Positions 8,801-17,244 of a stretch of DNA of 64,000 nt are shown in pieces. The notes under the pieces are model-generated. The model did no database searches, was not told the origin of the DNA, and was given only the letters and a program-made list of their open reading frames with translations. Location: contig NZ_PGLR01000014.1 of assembly GCF_002803095.1 (NCBI RefSeq), positions 62,001 to 126,000 on the forward strand, read 5' to 3'. The DNA is from Pseudomonas sp. ZH-FAD. GTDB lineage: Bacteria > Pseudomonadota > Gammaproteobacteria > Pseudomonadales > Pseudomonadaceae. The stretch's first letter is position 1; each line of letters starts with the position of its first letter. The translations under genes and the position numbers were made by a program.

Positions 8801-9299
8801 GATCGGCTCGGCCGACGGCGCCAAGTTCCGCAAGTTCGCCCAGGGCCTGACCCTCGATCACCTGATCCATCTGGCCAATCGCCAACTGACGCGTCTGCAC
8901 GGCCGCTACCAACTGGCGCGCAAGGGCAGTGGCGAGTTGGAGCTGGAGGTGTGCGACACCTGGCAGGCCGACGTGGCGCGCGACTGCCGCACGCTGTCCG
9001 GCGGCGAGAGTTTCCTGGTCAGCCTGGCCCTGGCCCTGGCGCTGTCCGATCTGGTCAGCCACAAGACCAGCATCGACTCGCTGTTTCTCGATGAAGGCTT
9101 CGGCACGCTGGACGGCGAAACGCTGGAGGTGGCCCTGGATGCGCTGGACAACCTCAATGCCAGCGGCAAGACCATCGGTGTGATCAGTCATGTCGAGGCG
9201 ATGAAGGAGCGCATTCCCGTACAGCTGCGGGTGCACAAGGGTGTCGGCCTCGGCTACAGCCGGCTCGACGCGCGTTTTGCGGTGAAGGAAGGAGCGTAG
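5865..9299 (+). CDS. sbcC: SbcC, ATPase/coiled-coil subunit of the SbcCD nuclease
   Basis: The 1144-residue product is the Rad50-like partner of SbcD. Walker A is GPTGAGKTT (residues 37-45). Two very long Gln/Glu/Ala-rich coiled-coil arms follow, broken by the zinc hook CPLC (C549-C552). The C-terminal lobe has the ABC signature LSGGESFLVSLALALALSD (about 1044) and a Walker B region ending LFLDEGFGTLD (about 1074). Together the subunits process hairpins at stalled forks and in palindromes. The gene overlaps the next start by one base if GTG is used, or is spaced by two bases if ATG is used, so it is probably co-transcribed with the isochorismatase-like gene. Confidence 0.96.
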   Translation: MKILSLRLKNLNSLKGEWKIDFAAEPFAGSGLFAITGPTGAGKTTLLDAICLALYHRTPRMSTLSASGNELMTRHTADCLAEVEFEVKGQGYRAFWSQRRARDKVDGALQAPKVELARIADGEILTDKIREKESLTAELTGLDFERFTKSMLLAQGGFAAFLEANANQRAELLEELTGTEIYGQISQQVYERTKAAEQALNLLKSRAQGMELLDEAQRAELQAEQQRLSLEESPLLARQQALQAQRRWREALQQAEQQREQARLGLEQAQQARNEAAGELQRLAASEPAARLQPLYLAWQQAQQDRQQAQQVLDDLHQQQRHSTEREHQQLWLASRYAQQSLSLRHAELQRLAGQRETLHARMSAAPQRERLGELLGSWRVQFDQRGQLLKEQQALHARMAQEGEQLAALQRQRDQLGVQQADALKQLEDARASEARQQGELQALLGEGDEAGLRQRWQQLQVQGRVLDRLEQLAQSREQTAAQIAELTPRLAQLQQQHSRKNDEITGLRERYKALKQQQADKEKLLEQEQRIQDLEAYRAQLQPGEACPLCGSHEHPAVSQYQALNVSATRQALEQCRNELAQLESQGGTLRDELTRLVTQIAQVQQQLEQASLQAAQQDAQWQQQLTEQALQLSDGAALRELQRQHEQSLTHLQSRLVSVEAGQAQLVQARGAREVAERALADAQQRLALLARDEENLQARQAEQGQDLQRLQQALRHHEQVLLSSLEGFAVELPSDAGLWLDEQEQAWRDWQQAQAQDQQLQEQQREAQRLLADAEAQAGHWQQRWQDEGALTLAEPEPSTQPQLALNEAANSLASAQRESDALRGREQSQQTLLLQLQQRSSEAEQHWLRALTASPFSDLAAFLAALLEEGERERLAALQARVERTLTEASTLLAAADAQLQQLAATPQTELALGELDEQLQVLQSELRALSQRQGELRAQLQADETRRSSQQALFAEISAQESEQRLWQQLNGLIGSADGAKFRKFAQGLTLDHLIHLANRQLTRLHGRYQLARKGSGELELEVCDTWQADVARDCRTLSGGESFLVSLALALALSDLVSHKTSIDSLFLDEGFGTLDGETLEVALDALDNLNASGKTIGVISHVEAMKERIPVQLRVHKGVGLGYSRLDARFAVKEGA

Positions 9300-9301
9300 T
9301 G

Positions 9302-9844
9302 ATGCTGATGCGAGCGAAGGATTCCACTCTGCTGGTGATCGACCTGCAGGAGCGGCTGCTGCCAGCCATCGACGGCGGCGCGGCGGTAATCGAGCAGGCT
9401 TCGTGGCTGATACGTGTGGCGCAGCGCCTGCAGGTGCCGGTGATCGCTACCGAGCAGTATCCCAAGGGGCTGGGCACGACCGAGGCTGGCCTGCGTGCGC
9501 TGCTGCCGCGCGAGGGGCTGCGCGAGAAGATCCATTTCTCGGCGACCGCAGGCGCCGGGTTGTTCGATCTGCCGGGCGGCGAGCGCCAGCAGTTCATCGT
9601 CTGTGGCACGGAAACTCATGTCTGCGTGCTGCAGACGGTAATGGGCCTGCTGGCGGCCGGGCGTGAAGTGTTCGTGGTCGACGAGGCGGTGGGATCGCGT
9701 CGGCCGCGTGACAAGGCTCTGGGCCTGGCGCGGATGGAGCGCGCCGGTGCGGTGATCGTCTCGCGCGAGATGGTTGCGTTCGAGTGGCTCGAACAGGCGG
9801 GGACGGAGGTGTTCCGCGAAGTCAGCAAGGGTTTTATTCGCTGA
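9302..9844 (+). CDS. isochorismatase-family cysteine hydrolase
   Basis: This 180-residue single-domain protein carries the family triad: D14 in VIDLQERL, K76 in REKIHFSA and C108 in CGTETHVCVLQT. A cis-peptide-type VCGTETHVC segment precedes the nucleophile. Members hydrolyse amide, ester or vinyl-ether bonds in small molecules (nicotinamide, ureidoacrylate and similar); the substrate here is not evident. I chose the ATG at 9302 over the in-frame GTG at 9299, because the GGAG at 9291-9294 gives better spacing. It follows sbcC almost without a gap, an arrangement that suggests a shared transcript rather than a shared function. Confidence 0.85.
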   Translation: MLMRAKDSTLLVIDLQERLLPAIDGGAAVIEQASWLIRVAQRLQVPVIATEQYPKGLGTTEAGLRALLPREGLREKIHFSATAGAGLFDLPGGERQQFIVCGTETHVCVLQTVMGLLAAGREVFVVDEAVGSRRPRDKALGLARMERAGAVIVSREMVAFEWLEQAGTEVFREVSKGFIR

Positions 9845-10063
9845 GTGACGTTGACGCCGGTCATGAGCATCACTGTCAGGCGTGCAATGCTCGAACTGGC
9901 CTCTGGCTCCGCTGCCGCATCGGTGTGAGCACCGTCCGACGCGCACCGAAATGAAGCAGACGGCTGCGGGCGAATGTGCCTATGCTTGAGGCAGGACAAG
10001 AAGTCGGTGGCAAGCCGCGGATCGAATGCCGGTAGTCGGGCATTCCGGTGATGGAGTCTCGTT

Positions 10064-10843
10064 TTGCACAAAGCGCTGCATTACTGCCTGTTCTGGCTAT
10101 TGGCCGGCGCCTGTTACGGCGCGCAGCCGACGCTGACCTTTTGTCACGAGGATCAGAACTCCTTCCCCTGGGTGATGACCGACGGCACCGGTCTGAACCT
10201 GGAACTGCTCGGGCTGGTGCAGCAGGCTCTGGAGCTCCAGGTGATCTACGTCGCCGTGCCCTGGAAACGCTGCCTTTCAGGGATGCAGCAGGGGCTCTAC
10301 GACGGTGCCTTCGCCGCCAGCTTCAAACTCGAGCGCCAGCAGATGGGCCGGTATCCCACCGATGCTGATGGCCGCCCGGATGCGCTCAGGCGGTTGCACA
10401 CCTCGCGTTATACCCTGTATCGCCGCGTCGGCAGCGCGGTGTCCTGGGATGGCCAGCGTTTCACTTATGTGACTGGCCGCGTCGGCTCGCTCAGCGGGTT
10501 TTCCATTCGCGATCTGTTGCTGGCCCACGGGCTGGAGGTGGACGAGTCAAGCCGCGACCCACTGGCATTGTTGCAGATGCTGGTGCACGGCCGAGTCGAT
10601 GCTGTCGCCCTGCAGACCATGCGCGGTGATTTCGTCTTGCAAGCCAACCCGCAACTGGCTCAGCAGGTGGAAAAATTGCCGCAGCCGCTCGAGGAAAAGC
10701 CCTATTACCTGATGCTGTCCAACGCGCTGCTGGTGCGCGATCCCAAGTTGGCCGAGCGGATCTGGAGCGAGGTTCAGCGTCAGCGCGAATCAGCGACCTA
10801 TCAGGCTCGCGTAGAGGCTTACCTGGCGCAGCCCGGCCATTGA
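10064..10843 (+). CDS. periplasmic solute-binding protein (SBP_bac_3 type)
   Basis: The product has 259 residues. The start is a TTG with GGAG seven bases upstream; no ATG fits the signal sequence. Residues 1-19 form a signal peptide (YCLFWLLAGACYGA), cleaved before QPTLTFC. The mature part has the two-lobe layout of family 3 solute-binding proteins, with early strand LTFCHEDQNSFPWVM and the segment VGSLSGFSIRDLLLAHGLEV. Five cysteines in total are unusual. No permease or ATPase gene is next to it, so it may be an orphan receptor or sensor rather than part of an ABC importer. Confidence 0.75.
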   Translation: MHKALHYCLFWLLAGACYGAQPTLTFCHEDQNSFPWVMTDGTGLNLELLGLVQQALELQVIYVAVPWKRCLSGMQQGLYDGAFAASFKLERQQMGRYPTDADGRPDALRRLHTSRYTLYRRVGSAVSWDGQRFTYVTGRVGSLSGFSIRDLLLAHGLEVDESSRDPLALLQMLVHGRVDAVALQTMRGDFVLQANPQLAQQVEKLPQPLEEKPYYLMLSNALLVRDPKLAERIWSEVQRQRESATYQARVEAYLAQPGH

Positions 10844-10930
10844 GGAAAATTTGCCCGGGCTATTCCCGCGCCGCCTCGGCATCGCTAGAGTCCGCTCCTT
10901 CTCACATGCATCCGTTCGGGTGAATCGCGC

Positions 10931-12175
10931 ATGACCTTCGCTGCCTGGCTGACCATCGGCCTGTTCGTCCTCACCTACCTGGGCATGGCTGCCGGCGGTG
11001 TTCGCGGCCTGCGCATCGACCGTAGCTGGATCGCCTGCTGCGCGGCAGTGCTGTTGCTGGTCAGCGGTGCGCTGAGCATGGAAGACGCGGCCCATCATCT
11101 CGACCCTGGCGCGTTGTTGCTGCTGTTGGCGCTGATGCTGATTTCTGCGCAGTTCGATTTTTCCGGGGTGTATGCCTGGCTCAACCGTTACCTGACCGAG
11201 CATGCCGAGCGCCCGGCTGTGCTGCTGTTGGGCGTGGTGCTGCTGGGCGGCTTGCTCTCGGCGGTGCTGGTCAACGACATCGTCGCCTTCGCCCTGACCC
11301 CGCTGCTGTGCCGCAGCCTGCACCTGCGTGGGTTGGAGCCTCGGCCGTTTTTGCTGGCGCTGGCGCTGTCGTGCAACGCCGGCTCGGCGGCGAGCCTGAT
11401 CGGCAACCCGCAGAACATCCTCATTGGGCAGGCCGGCGCTCTGGATTTCTGGGGTTATGTGGCCGTGGCCGGGCCACCCGCCGTGGCCGCGATGGCCATC
11501 GTTTACGCGGTGATCTGGCTGCAGTGGCGCCATCGTTGGGGTGAGGCCAGGCCGCTGACCGCGGACGATACGCCAGTCGAGCATATCTACGGCGCGCACA
11601 GCTATCTCAAGCCGCTGCTGGCCAGCCTGGCGCTGCTGGCGCTGTTCGCCACGGCGCTGCCGCGCGAGTTGTCGGCGCTGCTGATCGCGGTGCTGGTGAT
11701 GGTGTCGCGGCGGGTGGACAGCCGCGACTACGTGAACAAGGTGGACTGGAACCTGCTGCTGCTGTTCGTGGGCTTGTTCCTGGTCAGCGGCGCCGCGTTG
11801 CAGTTGCCGCAGCTGGCGCAAGGTGCGACCTGGCTGGCCGAGCATGGCCTGTTGCCGCAGGGCGTGATTTCGCTGGCGACCTCGTCGCTGCTGGCGAGCA
11901 ACCTGATCGGCAACGTGCCCTTCGTGGTGTTGCTGCTGGGCTTGATGCCGGAGCTGTCGCACTCGGTGCTGATCGGCCTAGCAGTGATGTCGACGCTGGC
12001 CGGCAACCTGCTGCTGATTGGCAGCGTAGTCAATCTGATCGTCGCCGAAGGGGCGAAGCGTCAGGGCGTCAGGCTTGGCTTCGTCGATTATGCGCGCAGC
12101 GGCGTGCCGGTGACGTTGCTGAGCATGACGGTAGCAGGGCTCTGGCTGGGGTTGGGCGGCTGGTTGCCCTGGTAA
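10931..12175 (+). CDS. SLC13/ArsB-type (ion transporter superfamily) permease
   Basis: The 414-residue product has about 11 membrane segments. Paired re-entrant motifs SLIGNPQNILIG (about residue 157) and SNLIGNVPFVVLL (about residue 321) sit in its two inverted halves. These are the substrate and sodium-binding loops of the IT superfamily (DASS, ArsB, NhaD, CitMHS). VNDIVAFALTPLL is the matching upstream element. The transported ion cannot be decided by eye; arsenite, dicarboxylate and sodium/proton antiport are all possible. It starts 87 bases after the binding-protein gene and ends just before a GTAGGGCGG repeat cluster. Confidence 0.8.
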   Translation: MTFAAWLTIGLFVLTYLGMAAGGVRGLRIDRSWIACCAAVLLLVSGALSMEDAAHHLDPGALLLLLALMLISAQFDFSGVYAWLNRYLTEHAERPAVLLLGVVLLGGLLSAVLVNDIVAFALTPLLCRSLHLRGLEPRPFLLALALSCNAGSAASLIGNPQNILIGQAGALDFWGYVAVAGPPAVAAMAIVYAVIWLQWRHRWGEARPLTADDTPVEHIYGAHSYLKPLLASLALLALFATALPRELSALLIAVLVMVSRRVDSRDYVNKVDWNLLLLFVGLFLVSGAALQLPQLAQGATWLAEHGLLPQGVISLATSSLLASNLIGNVPFVVLLLGLMPELSHSVLIGLAVMSTLAGNLLLIGSVVNLIVAEGAKRQGVRLGFVDYARSGVPVTLLSMTVAGLWLGLGGWLPW

Positions 12176-12182
12176 CGGCGCC

Positions 12183-12240
12183 GTAGGGCGGACTCCGAGC
12201 GTAGGGCGGATTCAGGAGCGCCAGCGAACAGTCCGCCACG
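12183..12240. repeat. GTAGGGCGGA-type intergenic repeats
   Basis: Two direct copies of GTAGGGCGGA (12183 and 12201) are followed by an inverted GTCCGCC. The same core recurs as palindromes near 21727 and 54225. They lie between the permease and rlmF, which converge here, so the repeat could form RNA hairpins at the ends of both transcripts. Confidence 0.65.
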
Positions 12241-12331
12241 GTGGCCGGTCAGGGGATTGTGGTGGTGTACTGCTTCGCACCCTGCTTAGCTACGGATAGC
12301 GCCTAGGGTGCGCCGTGCGCACCAGCAGGTC

Positions 12332-13333
12332 TCAGCGCCAGCGGTTGTTGCGCCAGGCGCTGCGCTCTTCAGCATTCTTGAACGTCCAGGCCACCAGGCG
12401 GCTCTGCTTCTGCCCCTGGGACATGCCGAGGATGCGTACCTCGGCTGCGCCTGCCTTTGCCAGCCAGCCCTGCAGCAGTTCGACGTTGCTGCCCTTGGAC
12501 ACCAGGCTGCTGAACCACAACACCTGCTCGGCCACCTGTGCGCTTTCGCTGGCCATGCGCTTGAGAAAGGCGGCCTCGCCACCCGGGCACCACAGCTCGG
12601 CCGCCTGGCCACCGAAGTTGAGCACCGGCAGCTTGCGCTTGGGGTCGAGCTTACCGAGGTTGCGCCATTTGCGCGTGCTGCCGCTGGTGGCCTCGGCGGC
12701 GCTGGAGTGGAAGGGTGGATTGCACAGGCTCAGATCGACATACTCCTGCGCCTGCAGCAGGCCGAGGAAGATGTGTTCGGCATTGGCCTGTTGGCGCAGC
12801 TCGACGCCGCCGGCCAGTTGCGGGTTGGCAGCGACGATGGCACGTGCCGATGCCAGTGCTTCGCTGGCAATGTCGGTACCCATGAACTGCCAGCCATATT
12901 CGCAGCGACCAATCAGTGGATAGATGCAGTTGGCACCGACGCCGATATCCAGGGCTCGCACCTTCTCGCCGTGGGGAATCTGCCCGTCGTTGTCGCTCGC
13001 CAGCAGGTCGGCGAGGTTGTGCAGGTAATCGGCGCGGCCGGGGATCGGCGGGCACAGGTAGCCGTCGGGAATATCCCAGTGGCGGATGCCGTAGTACTGC
13101 GCCAGCAGCGCTCGGTTGAACACCTTGACCGCTGCCGGGTTGGCGAAGTCGATGCTCGGCTTGCCATAGGGATTGGTGATGACGAAGTCGCCCAGCTCGG
13201 GACTTGCCTTGATCAGCGCGGGAAAATCGTAGCGCCCCTGGTGGCGGTTGCGCGGGTGCAGTTCACCCTTGGCCGGCGCGGTTTTCACGGCGGCGGGAGC
13301 GGGCTTGCGCGGGCGTTTCGGCGGCTGGGGCAT
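12332..13333 (-). CDS. rlmF: RlmF, 23S rRNA A1618 N6-methyltransferase
   Basis: The protein has 333 residues from the ATG at 13331-13333 ([11 protein letters not shown]), with a basic, Pro/Lys-rich N-terminal tail before [17 protein letters not shown]. That sequence is a family hallmark (HPRN.H..RYDF). SAM-binding motif I is [16 protein letters not shown] and the catalytic N6-adenine motif is LCNPPFHSS. It methylates one adenosine in 23S rRNA. The frame is open 23 codons further upstream, but that extension runs into REP-like DNA and lacks family resemblance. It stands alone between two inverted transporter genes. Confidence 0.93.
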   Translation of the reverse strand: MPQPPKRPRKPAPAAVKTAPAKGELHPRNRHQGRYDFPALIKASPELGDFVITNPYGKPSIDFANPAAVKVFNRALLAQYYGIRHWDIPDGYLCPPIPGRADYLHNLADLLASDNDGQIPHGEKVRALDIGVGANCIYPLIGRCEYGWQFMGTDIASEALASARAIVAANPQLAGGVELRQQANAEHIFLGLLQAQEYVDLSLCNPPFHSSAAEATSGSTRKWRNLGKLDPKRKLPVLNFGGQAAELWCPGGEAAFLKRMASESAQVAEQVLWFSSLVSKGSNVELLQGWLAKAGAAEVRILGMSQGQKQSRLVAWTFKNAEERSAWRNNRWR

Positions 13334-13387
13334 GAACGGGCATCTAGCGATTGGGGCGCGGATTTTCCCACAGTCGGGCCGGGCTTT

Positions 13388-13473
13388 GTAGGAGCGAGCC
13401 ACGCTCGCGAATTCGTTGACCTTCAGCGAACCTGGCTAGCGGTAAAAGCTTCGCGAGCAGAGCTCGCTCCTAT
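13388..13473. repeat. REP pair (GTAGGAGCG type)
   Basis: GTAGGAGCGAGC at 13388 is followed by CGCTCGCGAA. An inverted partner, TTCGCGAGCAGAGCTCGCTCC, ends at 13473. The two palindromes face each other across about 35 bases, the BIME layout common between Pseudomonas genes. It lies upstream of rlmF and downstream of the SLC13 gene, both on the minus strand. Confidence 0.85.
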
Positions 13474-13492
13474 GCTTGGTGATCCCCCCGCG

Positions 13493-15322
13493 TTAAAACG
13501 GAAAGATCAGCGGCACCAGCAGCACGCTGACCATCATCACCAGCAGGGTGAAGGGTACGCCGATGCGCACGAAGTCACCGAAGCGGTATTGGCCGGGGCC
13601 GAGCACCAGGGTATTCACCGGCGATGAGATCGGCGTCATGAACGCGGCCGAGGCAGCCAGGGCCACGGTCATGGCGAAGGGCAGGGGAGACACACCCAGC
13701 GCCTGCGCCGTGGCGATGGCCACCGGCGCCATCAGCACGGCCGTGGCGGTGTTGGAGATGAACAGGCCGATCACCGCGGTGAGGGCGAACAGGCTGGCGA
13801 GGATCAGTCGTGGCCCGGCATCGCCCAGGCCGCCGACCAGGCCCTGCACGGCCAGTTCGACGCCGCCGGTCTGCTGCAGCGCCTGGGCGAAGGGCAACAT
13901 GCCGACGATGAGGATCAGCGTCGGCCAGTGAATGGCGCGGTAGGCGCTATCGAGGTCGATGCAGCGAAACGCGCCCATCAGCAGGCAGGCGATCAATGCG
14001 GCCTGCACGTTGGGTACCAGGCCGCTGACCATCAGCAGCACCATTACCGCCAGGCTGAGCAATGCGTAGGGCGCCTTGCGTGCGGCAGGTGCAACTTCGG
14101 CCACTTCCGCCGGTAGGCTGAGCACCAGGAAATCGCGGCTCAGCCCCTGCAGGCGGTGAATGTCGCGCCAGGATCCGGCCACCAGCAGGGTATCGGAGGC
14201 CTTGAGTTTCTCGTCCACCAGCACGCCCTCCAGCGCCTGGCCCTGGCGGCGCAGGCCGACCACGTTGAGCTTGTGCCGCGAGCGAAAGCCCAGTTCCTGA
14301 ATGGTCTTGCCGGGTAGCTGCGACTCCGGTGGCAACGCTACCTCGGCCAGACCCAGCTCATGGGCGTGCAGGCTGAAGTACGAGTGCGGCAGCGGCATGG
14401 GCTCGAGGCCCAGCGCCTGGTAACTGCCGAGCAGGCCGATGGTGGGGCTGGCGATATCCACCAGCAGCACGTCGCCCGGTTCCAGCAGGGTATTGCCGTT
14501 GGCCATCAGCAACAGGGTGCGCAGGCGCTGGCGGCGTTCGATGGCGATGACGTTGATGCCGTGATCACGACGCAGCTGTAGCTCGTTGAGCACCTGATTG
14601 GCCAGGGGCGAGTCGGCGCGTACCTGCAGGCGCCGTTCGCGTTCACCCAGGCGGTAGCGCTCGGCCAGATCAGCCAGGGTCAGGCGTGGCGGCTCGCCCC
14701 CTTCACTCGCGTCCTTGCGCACCAGCCAGCGTCGGGCGATCAGCATGTAGCCGACACCGAGCGCCAGCACCGCCAGGCCGATGGGGGTGAGATCGAAAAA
14801 GCCAAAACCATCCAGCCCAGCGCGGCGCAGTTCGGCATGCACCACTAGGTTTGGCGGTGTAGCGACCAGCGTCAGCATGCCGCTGATCAGGCCGGCGAAG
14901 GCCAGCGGCATCATCAGCCGCGCCGGGGCGATGCGCAGGCGCGCAGCCACGCCGAGCACCACGGGGATGAAAATCGCCACCACCCCGGTGGAGCTCATCA
15001 CCGAACCCAGCCCGGCCACCGCCAGCATCAGCAGGATCAGCAGGCGCGTCTCGCTGCTGCCGGCCTTCGCCACCAGCCAGTCGCCCAGGCGATAGGCGAT
15101 GCCGGTGCGCACCAGGCCATCGCCGATGACGAACAGCGCGGCAATCAGGATGACGTTGGCGTCGCTGAAGCCGGCCAGGGTCTGTTGCAGGTCGAGTACG
15201 CCGGTCAGCGGCAGGGCGACCAGCACCAGCAGGGCGACCACGTCCATGCGTGGCTTGCCGATGATGAAAAGGGTGACGGCGCCGGTCAGCAGGCCGAGCA
15301 CCCAGAGCAGATCTGGATTCAT
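13493..15322 (-). CDS. SLC13-family permease with two TrkA-C (RCK-C) domains
   Basis: This 609-residue protein has about five N-terminal membrane segments, then a cytoplasmic insert of roughly residues 205-385, then the second membrane half. The insert has two RCK/TrkA C-terminal-like modules (ANQVLNELQLRRDHGINVIAIER and ELGLAEVALPPESQLPGKTIQEL). These usually bind ligands and gate transport. IT-superfamily loops are GLGSVMSSTGVVAIFIP and ATPPNLVVHAEL in the first half and LFISNTATAVLMAPVAIA and TPISSPVNTLV in the second. Relatives carry sulfate, dicarboxylates or sodium. It is transcribed in the same direction as the winged-helix, NhaD and NhaC genes upstream. Confidence 0.86.
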   Translation of the reverse strand: MNPDLLWVLGLLTGAVTLFIIGKPRMDVVALLVLVALPLTGVLDLQQTLAGFSDANVILIAALFVIGDGLVRTGIAYRLGDWLVAKAGSSETRLLILLMLAVAGLGSVMSSTGVVAIFIPVVLGVAARLRIAPARLMMPLAFAGLISGMLTLVATPPNLVVHAELRRAGLDGFGFFDLTPIGLAVLALGVGYMLIARRWLVRKDASEGGEPPRLTLADLAERYRLGERERRLQVRADSPLANQVLNELQLRRDHGINVIAIERRQRLRTLLLMANGNTLLEPGDVLLVDIASPTIGLLGSYQALGLEPMPLPHSYFSLHAHELGLAEVALPPESQLPGKTIQELGFRSRHKLNVVGLRRQGQALEGVLVDEKLKASDTLLVAGSWRDIHRLQGLSRDFLVLSLPAEVAEVAPAARKAPYALLSLAVMVLLMVSGLVPNVQAALIACLLMGAFRCIDLDSAYRAIHWPTLILIVGMLPFAQALQQTGGVELAVQGLVGGLGDAGPRLILASLFALTAVIGLFISNTATAVLMAPVAIATAQALGVSPLPFAMTVALAASAAFMTPISSPVNTLVLGPGQYRFGDFVRIGVPFTLLVMMVSVLLVPLIFPF

Positions 15323-15352
15323 CGCAGCTCCAAGAGGTGTGGAGCGATTATT

Positions 15353-15649
15353 TCAGGGATAACCCAGCGTGTTCTTGATCTGCTGCAGGTTGGCGGCGAT
15401 CCAGCGTTTGTCGATCGGGCCCCAGTCGCGAATCTGATAGTGGCCGGCGTTGTTGCGTTCACCCTCGTTCTGCTCGAACTGGCAGTCGATATCCAGTTCG
15501 GCCAGTGCGGCAAGGGTGTCCTGCGCAGTGCGTCGGGGCATGCCGGTGGCGTCCATCAGTGCCGGCACGCTGACGGCCTGGCCGCTGTCGATCAGCCAGG
15601 CCACATAGAGGCGACGGTAGAAACTGGTGCGGGTCTTGCTCGTCTGCAT
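15353..15649 (-). CDS. small winged helix-turn-helix protein
   Basis: The product has 98 residues. The segment SVPALMDATGMPRRTAQDTLAALAELDIDCQFEQ fits a winged helix-turn-helix (helix 2, turn, recognition helix 3, then wing), followed by GHYQIRDWGPIDKRWIAANLQQIKNTLGYP. The layout matches a small HTH_43-like family of unknown role. It lies 30 bases before the SLC13-TrkA_C gene and after nhaD on the same strand, so it is either part of the transporter transcript or a local regulator. The DNA target is unknown. Confidence 0.7.
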   Translation of the reverse strand: MQTSKTRTSFYRRLYVAWLIDSGQAVSVPALMDATGMPRRTAQDTLAALAELDIDCQFEQNEGERNNAGHYQIRDWGPIDKRWIAANLQQIKNTLGYP

Positions 15650-15686
15650 GGTGACTCCCTGTACGAACCCGAGCGCCGCACCGGGA

Positions 15687-17063
15687 TCAGGCGGCGAACA
15701 TCAGCATATAGGTGACGGCACCGGCCAGGTAGCCGATGAAGGCCAAGCCGCTGATCTTCTTCAGGTACCAGATGAAGTTGATCTTCTCCATGCCCATGGC
15801 AGCCACGCCAGCGGCCGAACCGATGATCAGGCAACTGCCGCCGGTGCCGGCGCAGTAGGCGAGCATTTCCCAGAAGTTGCCGTTGACCACGAAGTTGCGC
15901 AGCCATGGCAGCTCGTTCGCTGCGGCCGCCGCCAGGTTTTCCGGGCTGACCAGCGGATACATCTTCATGGCACCGGCAACCATCGGCACGTTGTCCACCA
16001 CGGCCGAGAGCATGCCGATGGAAATGGCGATGCTGTAGATATTGCCCAGGCTGTCCTTGAGCAGCGTCGCCACCTGGATCAGATGCCCGGCGCTGGACAG
16101 CGCAGAAACCGCCAGCAGGATACCGAGGAAGAACAGCACACTGGTGATGTCGATACGGCGCAATACACCCACTACCGACAGTGGGTCCTTGTCTTCGCTG
16201 TTCTTGCTGCGGTGGATGATCTCGGTGGTGATCCACAGCAGGCTGAGGCCGAAGAGGATGCCCATGTACGGCGGCAGGTGGGTGATGGTCTTGAAGATCG
16301 GCACGAAGATCAGTACACCCAGGCCCAGGCAGAACACCAGATTACGCTCGAAGGGCGTGGTCGGGTCGCGGCGGCTTTCGGCGCTTTCCTTGATGCGCGG
16401 TTCGGTCACTTCACCCTTGAGGCGCAAGCTCATGATCAGCAGCGGTACCAGCAGGCAGACCAGGCTGGGCAGGAACAGCTTGGTGATGATGCCGGTGGCG
16501 GTGACCTGATTGCCGATCCACAGCATGGTGGTGGTGACATCGCCAATCGGCGACCAGGCGCCGCCGGCGTTGGCGGCGATGACCACGATGCCGGCGTAGA
16601 ACCAGCGCTCGTGACGGTCGGCGATCAGCTTGCGTAGCAGCGAGATCATCACGATGGTCGTGGCCAGATTGTCCAAGGCGGCGGACAGGAAGAAGGTGAT
16701 CAACCCCACCAGCCACAGCAGGTGCACACGTTTGTGGGTACGGATGCGGTCGGTGATGACCTTGAAACCTTCATGGGCGTCGATCAGCTCGACGATGGTC
16801 ATCGCGCCCATGAGGAAGAACAGGATCTCGGAGATCTCGCCGAGGTGGTGGCGCAGCTCCTCGACTACATGATGGGTGTTGGTGCTGGCGCCAGCCGTAC
16901 CGGTGCCGAGCAATGGCAGGATGCTGTCGGCGCCGAGAACCAGCAGGGTCCAGGCGATCACGGCCGTGAGCAGGGCGGACGCTGCCTTGTCGATCTTTAA
17001 CGGGTGCTCGAGTGCAATGCACAGGTAGCCGAGGACGAAGACAAGTGCCATCAACGCATACAT
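15687..17063 (-). CDS. nhaD: NhaD-type Na+/H+ antiporter
   Basis: The 458-residue product has about 12 membrane segments. Characteristic NhaD motifs are FFLSAALDNLATTIVMISLLRK, the sodium-site region AANAGGAWSPIGDVTTTMLWIGNQVTATGI, and SAVVDNVPMVAGAMKMYP. Polar and acidic residues in the membrane (DNLATT, GDVTTT, DNVP) are those expected for cation binding. NhaD exchanges sodium or lithium for protons at alkaline pH in salt-adapted bacteria. It is convergent with nothing; the NhaC gene lies 181 bases upstream on the same strand. Confidence 0.92.
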   Translation of the reverse strand: MYALMALVFVLGYLCIALEHPLKIDKAASALLTAVIAWTLLVLGADSILPLLGTGTAGASTNTHHVVEELRHHLGEISEILFFLMGAMTIVELIDAHEGFKVITDRIRTHKRVHLLWLVGLITFFLSAALDNLATTIVMISLLRKLIADRHERWFYAGIVVIAANAGGAWSPIGDVTTTMLWIGNQVTATGIITKLFLPSLVCLLVPLLIMSLRLKGEVTEPRIKESAESRRDPTTPFERNLVFCLGLGVLIFVPIFKTITHLPPYMGILFGLSLLWITTEIIHRSKNSEDKDPLSVVGVLRRIDITSVLFFLGILLAVSALSSAGHLIQVATLLKDSLGNIYSIAISIGMLSAVVDNVPMVAGAMKMYPLVSPENLAAAAANELPWLRNFVVNGNFWEMLAYCAGTGGSCLIIGSAAGVAAMGMEKINFIWYLKKISGLAFIGYLAGAVTYMLMFAA

Positions 17064-17244
17064 GTTCGGAGTTCCGCTCTGATTCTTATTGGTTGGGACG
17101 TGCCGGAGGGCTGCTGCCAGGCGGGTGAAGATGCCTGAAACAATTGGAAAAAGGGAGGGTTTTTATAGCGAAAAGAGCAAAGAGATGAGCGCTTTGCTAC
17201 CTAATGAGGAGTTCGAGCCGGTGCACTGGCCGGCCCGAAACGGA